A DNA stretch of 64,000 nt, from contig OY718808.1 of assembly GCA_963070105.1 (NCBI GenBank), positions 1,241,238 through 1,305,237 of the forward strand, written 5' to 3'. The translations under genes were made by a program, and so were the position numbers. The notes under the pieces were generated by a model. That model did no database searches, was not told where the DNA came from, and was given only the letters and a program-made list of their open reading frames with translations. This document shows positions 38,518 through 54,129 of this stretch, one piece after another. Numbering within the stretch: the stretch's first letter is position 1; each line of letters starts with the position of its first letter. This DNA is from Litomosoides sigmodontis (lineage: Eukaryota > Nematoda > Chromadorea > Rhabditida > Onchocercidae).

Positions 38518-38523
38518 AATAAA
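38518..38523 (+). promoter_or_regulatory. Candidate poly(A) signal
   Basis: AATAAA about 265 bp after the small ORF. On the minus strand, TTTATT at 38636-38641 is the matching candidate for ARMT1, so the two 3' ends may nearly abut or overlap. Confidence 0.3.
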
Positions 38524-39018
38524 TATAAAAAATTAATCCTAATCGTCTGTAATTTGAAAACGTATGAAGTATGCAGTTATGCTGACAAACAACAACATAC
38601 AAAAGTGTTGTCAATCACAATTATATGACGCTTAATTTATTCAACAGTTATAGATCATGATGTGCAAAATAGATGCAAATCAACCGTTCCGACATTTATC
38701 TAAACAAGATTTTGCGAACAAAAGTTTTCAAATACTACTAGTTCAGTTTTAAACACGGAGCACTTACAGTGAACTTTAAATACTAGGGAACTGCCAAAAA
38801 AGACAGAAAATGCCGAACTCTCTCGCAGAATAATACTAGATTTACCGGTACTTGGTCTTTCCCTCATACTTTTCACATTACTTTGTAATTGTCGTTTAGT
38901 ATTACAGCAATTCCCTGTTAATTTCAACAATTTCTTACAACTAGAGGCTCCTGTTGAAATTTAAGGAAATCCTGAACAAATTGAAAAATTATAAAATGAT
39001 AATACGGAAAAAAAAGAA

Positions 39019-41974
39019 TCATTTCACAAACTGTGCCACAGCATATTCGCCGGTTGTCATCCAAATCTTACTACTATACTTTTTATGTAAAGTGTCTATC
39101 ACATTTGAACTTAGTCCTGCCACCGTTTCCGCTTTTATAGTTCGGAGCGCCAAAATTGGTGCCGGAGCGAAACCTCGTAAAGCTATCTGAAATTACGTAA
39201 CTTAAACATTTCGGGAGGCATGATGTTGAAAATAATTTGTCAAATAAAGTTTCGACTCTGCCAATTCAAATGGTATTCACGTTATTCACTTTCAGCAACC
39301 ATTCTAATATGCAATGCTCAATTTCCTAACGCAAACTCCAAAGAGACGAGCAATTAGAATTACTTTGAAAGGCGTATCCAGTGGCCAATCCAGATCACTG
39401 ACCAATTTCCTGTAGTTATAATCACCTTTAAAGATGATTAATGATGACTTTGATAAATCACCATGAAGATCTGGAGCTCTCTCAGCCATTAAGCAATATG
39501 GATATGGAAGAGTCCAGAAATAATGAGTACGAAAAACAAATTCTCCCTAAAAATGTCAGCACATTTGAAAATAAAGAATAGCCTCTATTAAATAAAATAT
39601 CCTTCAAGGCGATCAATAGTTAAAATTCAACAAGCATCTTCATGTTTTTGCCTCGAATGTGCTTCTAAGTCGAAGTTATAGTAAAAACAGTGGTTCTTAC
39701 AAAATTTTATGATTCCAGTGAGTGATATATTACGCTACGCTTTTTCTTTAGGAAGAAGTGCAAAATAATGAGTCATGCAGAGGAAAATTAACAAATTCAA
39801 ATGTCAACTTTTTAATTCAATTTTATAACAGTTCTGAAAAAGCATACGTCACATAATCTTCGTGAGCATTTCACACCAAAATCCTTCAGCAAACAGTTCG
39901 AATTGGAAATTAGCATTTCGATTGTCCAGTTGAAGTCTCTCCCAGTAACATCCGATACAAACCATGGCATGCTCTACAAAAAAGTATGCTTTGTTCAAGT
40001 AATAACAAACAAGGAATAAAATCAATGAAAGATCCTGCGGCTTAGGTAAGTAAGCGGGAATAACATGCTTTTTTGAGTTGAGTCAGCAAATTTATCAAGC
40101 AGTACGTAAATTTCATAATTTTAGTATAAGAGTCCAATAAATTTGGAAGAGAACGCGTTTAGAACAAAAGCAAATTAAAAGTTCAATATTTTACGGTAAA
40201 ACTTCAATGAAAGTTTAGTTCTCTGTAGAATTCATAATTTTCCTGGGAATTTACATTTACCAGTAGATATTTTAAAAAAGTACAAACCTTTCCATGAAAA
40301 ACAACTTTTTTTACACCACATTTCCCAACTAATAAATCGGCGAGAGCTAAATCAGCAAAAAATTCCAAACCGGAGTTATCAAGGACTATATCTACACGGC
40401 TTACTTCACCATTCCTGCAGTTTTTTATGTTTCATTAAAGGACCAGAAAATGATGCAATAAAGATGATTAAAAATAAGCTAATTTGCAAACAAGCCAAAT
40501 GCCTAAATGCTTAATTTATCGCTCACCTAGAAATTAATAATATAAAAAATTTTTGTATACCAATGAATTACCTTAAAATGCAACCAACTTCATTAATCTG
40601 ATTACATAAAATTTTATCGACTAACTGATCGACCATATCCGTAAGAGGTAACGAAGCAGCGCGTTCACCACATGAAAGCGATAAGTCACATTTATTTCCC
40701 CACAAGCAAAACTAAAAACAAAAACTATTGAGTTTAAAAAATTTAGATCTTAAATTTCCAATTTTAATAACAAGGTCACACCTGGATAAAGCGCAAAATT
40801 GTGGCTTCTTCAACTTTTTCTTGATCTGATTCTACTTCTTTAACGTGTTTTGCAAGCATAGTAATTGAATCAATGCTAAAATTAGTTTAATGCTTTGTAT
40901 TTTATATTTGCATTCAATAACAGTCTTCAAAAATCTAAAGAGATGAAAACACTGTCTAGTACAAGTAAAACAAAAAACTGACCAACCAATAAAAGAACTC
41001 TGTTTTTGTGATGCGAACGGATCAAATTCCTTAAGAGTTGTTGTTTTGAAAAACAAACTCATTATTTGTCTGTACAAAAAACACTCTGCAAATAACCAAT
41101 CGCAACGATACCAAGTCACTTGTTCTGCACCTTTCTAAAATGCTACTCGCAAGATTCATTTTCCAACCCACTTTGTATGTAAAAAAAAGACACAGTCCAC
41201 TACAGGCACTAATAAAGAAGCATTATTTTTAAAGCCAATAGACTCAAAAATTTATAGTTTATCATTTTTACCTCTTAAAAGACAACTCCATACATTATTT
41301 ATTAATCCCTAGGTATTCCATAAAAACTGAAAATCAAAAGCATCAAACAAAAAAAAAATAATGGAAGCATGAAAGAACCTTCGTTTGCAATTCCGTCAAT
41401 TCTTCATTCCAAATATCGACTTTTTCTCCATCGTCATCAAGATTTTGCAATTTTTTATCGGTGCAAACACGATGAGATAACTCAGACAACTGACTGAGCA
41501 CTGATTTAATATCTTTCTCACCTTCCTAAAATAGAAATGTACTATAATCAAAATTAAAAGCATTCATGTTAACTTCTAGAAAAACTGCAACCAATTTAAG
41601 TGCAGAATAACCGCACTTAAAATTTGAAAATAACATGGTGTACGAACGCACAGTAAATTCGCTTTTTCACCAATAATTTCACCGACGGTAAAATCATTTG
41701 TGACATCTAATTACAAAGAGTTAATAATTTGACTAAACATAACGATTACAAAGATAAAATAATTAATGAACCTCGCCATGAACAGCAATGTGGGCATATC
41801 GATATCGATGCACGTGATCAACAATTTTACCCAATATCTTTGGCCAGCGATCGCGCACAGTTAAAAATGCAAATGTTCTCAAAACGATAACTTTTTATAA
41901 TCTTATAGATTTCAAAAATTAAACGCAGTAGGTTTGGCAATGGTAATCTCAGATCTAATAATAAGGCTTGACAT
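39019..41974 (-). CDS. armt-1: ARMT1/DUF89-family damage-control phosphatase, complete
   Basis: Family role: metal-dependent phosphatase of the DUF89 fold acting on sugar phosphates such as fructose-1-phosphate; the human member is also reported as a protein-glutamate carboxyl methyltransferase (debated). Ten minus-strand exons: 41925-41974, 41772-41877, 41379-41525, 40983-41134, 40782-40875, 40572-40711, 40288-40414, 39848-39973, 39364-39546, 39019-39186. They sum to 1293 nt in frame, giving 430 aa (human ~441). Blocks that match the family: TFAFLTVRDRWPKIL at the N-terminus; LWGNKCDLSLS; DIVLDNSGLEFFADL (metal-site DNSG near residue 242); MPWFVSDVTGRDFNW; YFWTLPYPYC; LIIFKGDYNYRKL (near residue 354); GFAPAPILALRTIKAE. 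Catalytic Asp/Asn and the KGDxNYRKL motif are intact, so the enzyme is probably active. Exon 1 uses a GTTTAA donor with a 47-nt intron, the weakest join. Symbol by similarity only. Confidence 0.92.
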
Positions 41975-43068
41975 ACTGGCATACGACAATTATTATTCAG
42001 CGATGCTTGCTCAAGCAATGTCAACATTATCCACGAATATCTGAATTACAAAAAAGAAATGACCCTAAGAAAACATACCCCTCTTTGCTGCCAATTAAAG
42101 GAGGAGGAATATTTGAAGTAGACGGCATTGTTGATGAACACGGTGAACAGTAATTGTACAGGCAGGAAAAAGTTCTCACAGCGTACTTATGAACACAGTT
42201 CTGAAGCAATTTCAGAACTAAGCGTTCAACATGAGACAGCGACTACGAAAATCTTACGAAAATTAAAACTAAGAGTATTAAGAATTTGAGCACTACGACT
42301 TGTCCAAGATGTTGACTGCCATTAAGTTTGATTAGAGATAACCTGAAATTTAGGTTGTCCTTATCTTTCATATTAAAGATAAAAAATAACTAAGCTGCAC
42401 AAGCGACGTGCTTTAACGTATAACCTTTGTTTATAAGAGTGCGACTTCCAGCTCCATAGTTTAAGCTAGAAGCTTAAGCTTTACATACAAGTAAAATTTT
42501 AAGATAAGCAGCTGTCATATAACCAGCCGTATAAATAGGTGTTCTTGTATGAATATTCTCATCTCATCCACTTCTCATAGTAACATAAACATAGAGGGAA
42601 AGTTTCTTCTTCACACAATTTCTGATGAAATACACCATCATACAAACACACAAGAGCAAATACAATTCAACTGTTGTAATAAATTACTCATTTAATTTGC
42701 ACAACAATATCCTTCCAGTGATACAATCAGTACTGGTGAAAATTACTGAGAATCAGTAAACAATGTCAGTCCTGAAAACAACAGTATTTCAACAAACACA
42801 AAGACTAACTCATGAGAAACTAAACTTCCAAACATAGTGTTCATGAATCGCATAGACGAACACAGAGTGGATATATATCGACACACATCCCAAATATAAG
42901 TACTCGTTAACTAACAAATAAAACTTTTCTTCTGTTCTATTTCAAATCTGTAGCCGTTAACCCATGCAGTACGGTTTCTGATCAGTTTTCAGACTCTCAA
43001 AAGCTTTCGAAAGCTCTAAAACATAAGAAAAATTATTAAGGAAAAAAATAAAGACAAAAAGGCAAACT
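41975..43068. other. Intergenic region upstream of ARMT1
   Basis: Putative ARMT1 promoter. AT-rich sequence without recognisable genes, repeats or motifs beyond GATA-type words. Confidence 0.6.
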
Positions 43069-43833
43069 CTACAAGAGTCTTTTTAGCAACTGAAAACTTG
43101 ATAAATACATCTTCTAGCTTCTTATACTGCTACTGCTATCAGTTATTGCTTACCTTGCTGGCAGTGTCAGCCGCGAAACATTCGGCAGCTTCAGCAATAC
43201 CATCACTACAACTGAAACTGCTACCAAATTTATTCTGAGCACGCTGACCTAATTACTTTACAGCATCTTTGTAAGATGGTCAATTAATCAGCTCGAATTT
43301 CTGAAAGAGAGAGAAAGAGTAATAACAGAGTGTCAAAAGAGAATATCGCTAAAGTACCAATAAATGATATCTTTCTATCAGTAAAATACTGACAAAAGAC
43401 AATCCTAACATTCTTAGCTGAATGAATGATTAGTAATTTCAGCAAGAAAAACAACAAATTTTGGATAAAAAAAAAATGTAGGAACTAAAAGAAAATCGTA
43501 GGCATAAAAAGATTTTATATATTGTAGCACTGATTGCTATGGATATCAACGGGAAGTGAAATGTTAAAATTTGAAAATGATAATTATTGATGGAAAAACC
43601 GTTAGGAAAAGAAAAACAGCTAACCGGATTAATGTATTCCATTAACTTCCTTACTTCCACATACTGTGTTTGAATTAAAGTTGGAGTGGACATATAGCAA
43701 CCTTGTACATGTCAAAAATTACAAAAATATTCTTGCGTTGCTTAAATAACAAATGCTCATAAATGTGGCAGCGGTGACGTAGCAGCATTTTCGCCTCGAA
43801 TGACCGATTGACCAGACGTCTATTCTGCAACAT
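43069..43833 (-). pseudogene. Candidate small gene or decaying pseudogene (minus strand)
   Basis: Four to five exon-like segments on the minus strand: 43702-43833 (starts MLQNRRLVNRSFEAKMLLRH), 43625-43663 (YVEVRKLMEYINP), 43283-43300 (KFELIN then TGA), 43154-43248 (contains GSSFSCSDGIAEAAECF) and 43069-43089 (LLKRLL then TAG). Flanking AG/GT signals are good and the phases of the first three match. Read straight through, the frame of KFELIN reaches the GSSFSCSDG segment but is broken by a TGA and a TAA, each one C-to-T change from CGA and CAA. That suggests either a 63-aa gene ending at the TGA or a degenerating copy of a longer gene. Possible earlier coding sequence lies up to ~44000. Family not recognised. 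Confidence 0.35.
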
Positions 43834-45238
43834 TTTATCGATATCGCTTTCGCATTTAACACATCATCAGTAATACCTGCAAAACTATCCTTCGCCGTTA
43901 CTACTACGAAATCACTTTGTGGAGTTTTGATAATTGTCATTGCACGTAAAATCACTCCACACATTTCCAAACATGGAACTCTTAATTTGAAACAAAGAAA
44001 TGTCAAAAGATTATGCTTATGCAACACAATGCATTTCCTCATCTGTGCTTTACATCGTTTCACTCCAACCTTTCAATGAAACACAACTGAAATGGAAGGA
44101 CCAAAATTATCCTAAATGCTTCAACTCACTGCCATCATTATTATTACAGCCACATCCTTACATCTACACAACTGTCACTACAAAATCTACATCTCTTTGA
44201 AAAGAAATTCAAATGTCTTCCAAGAAACGTTCCACACGTATTCGAAGAAATATCCACGTGTTACTTCTTTGAGAGTGAGTGCAACGACGAACCAGTCCAA
44301 TAACATATGCAAATCATTCTCCCTCCTCCGCTGCTTCGCATCATCTCGCTCTCTCTCTCTGCCTTCCTCCCTCTATTTCCCTCTCTCTCTCTCTCTCTCG
44401 GAATGAATGGATACACGTTGGAGAAATGATGTAGGAGAAGAGTGATGGTGATGATATGACTGACGTAAATGATGTGTAACCTCGCACTTTTCTAAATTCA
44501 TTTCTAATTTTTCTAAAGTCATTTCTAAATTCGTAACTGAGGAAAGACTATCACTCTCACTCTCTCACGTGGCAATAACACGTGAAACAACAAGCAAGCA
44601 CTCGTGAATAACATTCGCCAACGTAATCAAAGTTTCTCAGTGCCATTGATACGGCCATCATCAAAAGTAGTGCTTATTGATCTTGTCACACAACACTCTA
44701 ATCACGTAACACCAGTACAGATAATTGTCACGTAATAGCAGTATTAATGATGGTCACGTACCAGAAACATAGTGGTGCCCAAATAACAATAGCGCCAATA
44801 ATTGTCACGTAACAGAAGTATTGATAATGGTTACGTAACGGCAATATTGATAATGATGACGCAACAAACAAAAACCAATGAAGATAAATAAGTTTAACAA
44901 GATTTTTAGGATTATAAAGGTTTCAAAAAAAAAAAATTGAACTCTTTGCCGAATCCTTGATTCGTCAAAAAAAAACATGCATGATAATTTGATATTGAAT
45001 TAATAAAATTTTAATTTTCGAAACTTTCACAAAATTCTAGCACGCATCATTGTATGATTTCACGTAACAGTAGCATTATTTATTTCATTTAAACATGCAT
45101 TATGCAATTACTGTGGAAGATTAAAACAGATCGTGAAAATTTAAATACTCCTAGTGAAAGTAATAAAACTAGAATCTTTCGAGCAAAATCTATTTTTATT
45201 TGCTAAACCTTCATGAAGAGTGGTAGGTGTGGGATTGA
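43834..45238. other. Intergenic region upstream of the TTBK-like kinase
   Basis: Contains CT tracts (44347-44400), a 26-bp minisatellite and several CACGTG/CACGTAA words (44566-44585, 45061). No supported gene, although a minus-strand open stretch near 43860-44000 could belong to the candidate gene next to it. Confidence 0.55.
44690..44870. repeat. 26-bp minisatellite with CACGTAAC core
   Basis: The core word CACGTAAC (or one-base variants) starts at 44703, 44729, 44755, 44806, 44832 and 44858, with a degenerate unit at 44780, so spacing is 26 bp (25-26 around the degenerate unit). Consensus is roughly ATAATNGTCACGTAACAGNA. A further isolated copy lies at 45061. It sits 370-550 bp upstream of the kinase start codon, so it could act as a cluster of bZIP/bHLH-type half sites. 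Confidence 0.8.
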
Positions 45239-48384
<3,146 letters not shown>

Positions 48385-48710
48385 ACTTAGTCAACCAGAT
48401 CCGGTTAAGTTTAAAACTGCTGCGGAAAATTTTTCCAAAGAATTTTAAATTAAGAAATTAATTAGCAAATTATGCTTAAGGTGAAAAAAAAACGATATAA
48501 TCTATATTCATATATTTCATGTGATAAATTAATGATTATTCCTAATATGCTAATTTCTTTGCTCAAAAATGAACAACGTTGTTGTTGTTTAACGATTTGT
48601 AGAGTATCCGATTGCTAAGAGCTTTCGTTTCCGGAAGAAAAGTACTTCTATGAATTCTTTTTTTGAATGGAATGTTTTGTCAGGATGAAAATTAATTTTT
48701 TCCTCTGATC

Positions 48711-48716
48711 AATAAA
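48711..48716 (+). promoter_or_regulatory. Candidate poly(A) signal of the TTBK-like kinase
   Basis: AATAAA 327 bp after the kinase stop codon, same strand. Confidence 0.5.
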
Positions 48717-49730
48717 TGAATTTTTGTCTTTGAGGCGGTGGAATATCAAATGTTTTGAGAGAGTGAATTTATCTCATCCAGAAATTTCACAAGAGCGAAC
48801 TAGTTTTGTTTATCGTATCTTCACATGTTCGTCATTTCCGTCTTACCGTAACCTTGAAACGGTATTGTTTAACTTAAGAAATATCCGTTTGAGCTTTGAG
48901 CGCATTAACATTAATGGATGGATGTGGAACATTTGCATATTTGTGTAGGAGTAGAGCTGTTTCAGATGGACACAGAAGACTGTTGAAATGTTTACTGCGC
49001 ACCACTATTACCACTACTACTTCAAATGTGAAATTTTGCAATTTATGCAAATCCACCAACAAACTTTACCAACACATTTACGTAGTAATGCAGTAACACA
49101 AACAACATTCAGTTGTTTGGAATTAATTTTCAATCATCATATTAATTTTAGAAGTAATTTTGAATTTTGAGATTATGGAAATGCTTGTAAGTGGATAGCT
49201 GTATGGGTTTGCTTAATCTTGTAAGCTAAAAACGAAAAGGAAAAGCACTTAGTGTAGCGGTTTGTAGCGCAATCTCTCACCACTGCATTCAGTGTATTTC
49301 CGATTTCACTTGTTTTTTTTTCTTTACTGCAAACGAAGCAAAAATTTTTGTACTTTACAATCTAAAGTAAAAGTTAAAAAAAAAAAAAAGAGGACGAAAC
49401 TAAACACCGAAATTTCGCTTACCAATTTCTTTTCTGCAAAATTTTTTCAAACAAACGATGAGAATTCATCAGCATTTCTTCACTGCGAAAGTCCGGTCGT
49501 CCAGGAAAATAATCAAAATGTCAATTGGAGCGGTGAAGTGAGAGAGAGAGTGGTGCGCCTAACTTCCTCTTAGCTATCACAGAAATCATTTTGCATTTGA
49601 AAGATGTGATTGTGAGTGGTTAAAGGGAATTTTGCTGTAAAGCGGATTTTCAGGACTAAATGGGAAAGGATGGAAATGCATAGGTGAGGTTCCACTTCTT
49701 TGCTACAGCGTTTAGCTCTTCAACTGTCTG

Positions 49731-49770
49731 CACCTGCACCTCCACCTCCACCTCCACCTCCACCTCCACC
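49731..49770. repeat. (CACCTC)n hexamer repeat
   Basis: About six CACCTC/CACCTG hexamers in tandem; intergenic. A looser CCACC-rich copy follows at 49800-49810. Confidence 0.8.
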
Positions 49771-52700
49771 TACTCAACCTTCCTTCATTTTCACCTTCAC
49801 CGCCACCTCCATCATCAGCTCAACCCAGAAATCCTTCACTTTCACTTATTTCATTCCTTTACACATTTTAATGTAAAACTTCACTTATTTCATTTCTGCA
49901 AAAGCAACTGAGACTTTTCAATGCCTTCCATCAAAATGCATTTCTGAGCGCTTTCAAAATAAAAAAAAACAAACGGAAAAAAACTTTCCTCCTTTTTTTT
50001 ATTTACATATACTTTTTTTTTCTCGTTCACTACTCTCATTTGTCTTACCTGCTTGCAATTAACATGAATTTGTAAATTGGAAATTTACAGCGAAGCATTT
50101 GAGCTTATCAAATTTGCAATTTGTCAAAAAAATTGTGAAATTTTGTTTGGAAATTTTTTTTTAATTTGCTCATGCAAATGCATGCACATCATAGAGGAGT
50201 TATTTCACTTTTGCGTTTTAGTTCGAATTACTTTCATTGGCAAATCTGTTGCTAATTTATTTATTTAAATAAATCCAATAAAACAATTAATTCATAGCAT
50301 TAGCGATTAACTTATTCAAATTCCTACCTTCGCTTATTCTTGTTTCGTGATTTCTTTCTTTTTTTTTTAAAAAAAAAAAAAGAGAAAAGACTCGCGGCAT
50401 TTTACAATAATAATTTGATCATTGAAATGATGTAATTTTTTTTGCAGCGCGAAACAATTTATTCACTAAAAAAAGAGTGAAATAAATTCACATGTATTTT
50501 TATCAAGCAATTGAAGGGAGACGAGACGATCTGTTGAGTGCACTTCATTGATTAATTAATTAATTAGTTAAGTTGCACATTTAGTTTTTGTGCATCTAAC
50601 ACTTAAATCAAATATCAAATAACAAAATGTTTTCCGTTTCCCATTTCATCCTTTTCCAATTCAGCCTTCCTTTCCTTTCCTTTCCATCGGGACCAAACGG
50701 CAATTCATTATCATCCATTTGCGCATTTGTAGTGGAAAAGATGGACGAAAGCGCAATTGCTCCTTTTCTTTCTCTTTTTTTTTCCTAAAATAAAAAAAGA
50801 AAGCCTTTCCAAATGTCCTAAAATAAATTGACTAAATGTAAGAGAGGCATTGTAAATGGGAGGTAAGCATTCATCATCATCCTTCACTGAGGACAAGAGC
50901 GCTCCAGTTCAACGTGTGTTCGTTCCACTTTAATTTCACAGCATCATACATTGGCAAGCGTCATTCTCATCTTATCTAAACCAGCAACATTTTGCATATT
51001 GCAAATTATCAAGCGTTAAGTTTAGTAGCTAAACTCGTTTAGCTATACGTGCATATTTCAAATTTCATTGTGCACCTCATGTTCAGCAGCTTAGTTGGCA
51101 TTTTCATCCTTTGTCTCATTAAAATTCATTTGTTTTAATTTGAAATGGTTATTTCGGAAAAGCGCTCACACTTTGGAAATATCTATTCGTGAAATTTTGC
51201 ATGTGTATGAGAAATGGATGAAAACAACCGCTCCTTTTTGTTTATCGCACTAAAATTCAACAATTCAATTGTCCATCCATTTTTTTTTTTTGCAGTATCG
51301 CACTTTTGTTCAACATTTCAACTTAGTCTAAATTTAGCAAATTTTCACAAAAATAGCTGCTATTCTGTTGCTCCGACTAATAGGAGCATAATTTCGTAAA
51401 TGAGAGAAAATGGTGGTGGAGAGAGGAAATTTGAGTAATGTAATTGAATTGCTAGAGCGCAATGATTCATCCTTTCTCTCACTATTTTAAATGCTTTATG
51501 ATTGCTCAAGCAAAATTTACAAATTGCATGAAATTCATTTAATTGATCTCTGCGCTCATTGTAACTGCTTTAATAGATTAATGGAAATTCATAATTTGCT
51601 CAAACTTCGTTAGTAATTAAATAGTTTGATTGGTGTTAGTATGAAAGATAGTGAATAAGCAATGGAAGGTGAAGCTCCCTCAATTAGTCAGTAAGAAAGG
51701 GGAATGATTTCCGATGCAATTAGTAATAATAAATATTCAAAATTCTTGGATAAGCTTCCGGAATATTCCTTCCAGAACTGTTTATTCATATTTTGTAAAA
51801 ATATAGGCAAGTGATCTTACGGTTTTCATTGTATTTTATTCCTACGTCCTCCATTGAATTCCATCCCTTTAACTTCATTTTTTTTTCCTTTCTATTTTAT
51901 TTTACTGACATTTCGGCTAATGCTAATAATCGTTTACTTTTCATCTATTACTTCATAAAAATATTACTTTCATCCTTCATTACATTGCTTACTTTTTTTT
52001 TTAAAAAATGTTTCAGTAAACTTCAACTTTTTTTTTGGTTTTTTTTTCTGCTCGAACCAGAAAAAAAAACGCCGATAATAATTTGTTATGAAAAGCTTGC
52101 ACAGCTAGTGCATTTTTCCTCCTTTGGCATTTTCATTCAGGCTTCTCACTTGAAATTCATAATTAATTGAAAATTTGCCGGAGCAGGAAAACAAAAGAGT
52201 AGTGCGAGATGTTAAGGTGTGAGCCATTTTCTTTTTTTAACTTCATTTATTTGCTTTCCAATAGCCACTTACTTACATGTTTATTTGATTTTTCAATTTC
52301 TTCATTTGCAAATGTACGGACAAATATTTTGCAGTGTGCTGAAGTTAAGGAAATTTTGTTTACCGAAACTGATCCATTTAGTTCAATATTTTCCAGTTCA
52401 TTTAAAGGTCATCATCATCCTTGCTCATACATATTATTCAGTTTGTTAAAGAACTGATTACGAATTAATTCATTTTGAGAGTACTGAGGAAGATGAATGA
52501 ATGAATGTTCCCTTCACAATCAGTGATGAAAAATGCGCACATTTCATTGAAGTAGTAATCTATCAAAGTCAAAAATTTCAACGTTATTTTAATCTCTCTC
52601 TCTCTCTCTCTCCCTTTCTGTCTTTCCCTCTCTTTTGCTCTTCTAATTGCTTTTTTTTTAAAACTATAGCTTATATTATTGCAAATAGACTATAAGTAGT

Positions 52701-54129
52701 AATGAAATTAGCATAGAATTGAAATGTGAAAAATTTTCAATTTGTTAAATATGTAAATAATTTCAAGCAATTAAATGACCATATCCTTATGTTTTTATAG
52801 GATAAGAGCGTTCCCACACTCACGTCCATCAAATATTTCATTCGTTTCGTTAAAAAAAAAAAAAAAAAATGAAGCGAGAAAAAAACCGAAAACAAAAGGG
52901 TTCGCCGATATTGATATGAACTAACTCCTCCTACATTCATCATTACTACATTGATCGGCTTCTTCTCCTTCTTCTTCCACCTTTAGCTTTTTTTTTAGCC
53001 ATCATATCTGTTTTTTTTCTCTTTCACACTCTTCCTCTCTCTCTCTCTTTTAAATTTCCTCCTTCACATCTGTTTCTGTTTCTGATTTTCAAAAATTGAT
53101 TTTTAAGTTAGATAGGCGAACAGCGATATTCTTAAACGTTCTTCAACGCTTATCACATATTCCTAAGCGCTTATTCAACACATTGAAATGCCGTGTTGTA
53201 CGACATTAGTGTGATGAAACTATAGCGGTAGTAATTGAATCATTTAGAAATGTTTCAGTTTTGAAAAATTATTATAAATTTATTCATATTTTATGAGCTA
53301 AAGCGTTTAGATGAAAGGTACAAAAAAAAAAGCAACACATTGTTAGTTCGTTGTTATAGCTAGAAGATTCCAAATGCTTTACTTTTTTTTACCCATTCAT
53401 TGGAATTTATTCGTTTCGTTTAATTAATTGATTAATTAGCACATTTTTTTTTTGTTAATTATAAAACTTTTTTTGGTGAAATGCTAATCAATAATTAAAT
53501 ACAAAAGATTTAATTAATTAATTGCTGGTTTGGATGAAACTTTCCGTTCGTGTTGATGTTAACAAATGAAATGTGATTAGTGAGGATGAGCCTTCTAGCT
53601 CTAATTATTAAGCTTAATAGATTATCATTGTGTGATTTGAGTAATATCCATTTGAAGTGTCAAAGGTCAACTCAGTTACCAACTCTTTGCTTGTGACCTT
53701 TGCCAGAAGGTTTTGAAAAGCTTTCTTTTTTTCCTAACTGTTTCTATTAAGCAGCAATTAATATTTCTTTTGACGTTTATCTTGTGCCGCTAATAACTTT
53801 CAAATTAAACCGATAATTTAAATGTTCATTTTCAACGTTCTATAATTAATGCATTTGTACTTACAGTTGATTAAAATTAAGCGCAGCAATTTCAGCAATG
53901 AAATTGTTCAATTCATTTTAGCATGATACTGATTGACGCATTCACTTAGCTTTAGCCAGATTGACGTATCATTCATTATTCAGCATTCACGTAACTTTAT
54001 CTCAATTCACTTAATTTTAGCGTAAAATTAGAAATTTTTGTAGATTGTTTGAAAATTTTGCTGCAAATGTTGCGAACAATTATGAAACAATTTTCTATTT
54101 GTTAAGAAAATAAAATTTATAGTGTAAAT

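Larger units (their letters stand above)
48385..54129. other. Gene-poor region between the kinase and tropomodulin genes
   Basis: About 5.7 kb of AT-rich sequence. It holds the kinase 3' UTR, pyrimidine tracts (52591-52612, 53035-53049) and one hexamer repeat. No coding exon could be supported. It may contain 5' non-coding or undetected N-terminal exons of the tropomodulin gene. Confidence 0.6.

Noticed and set aside
42027..42209. Pair of overlapping ORFs near the ARMT1 start
   Set aside because: They overlap the ARMT1 upstream region on both strands; neither shows a family match or splice signals consistent with a gene.
49292..49573. 93-codon ORF with a plausible polar C-terminal half
   Set aside because: No consistent splice sites on both sides; begins in a poly-pyrimidine stretch and ends near a GA tract.
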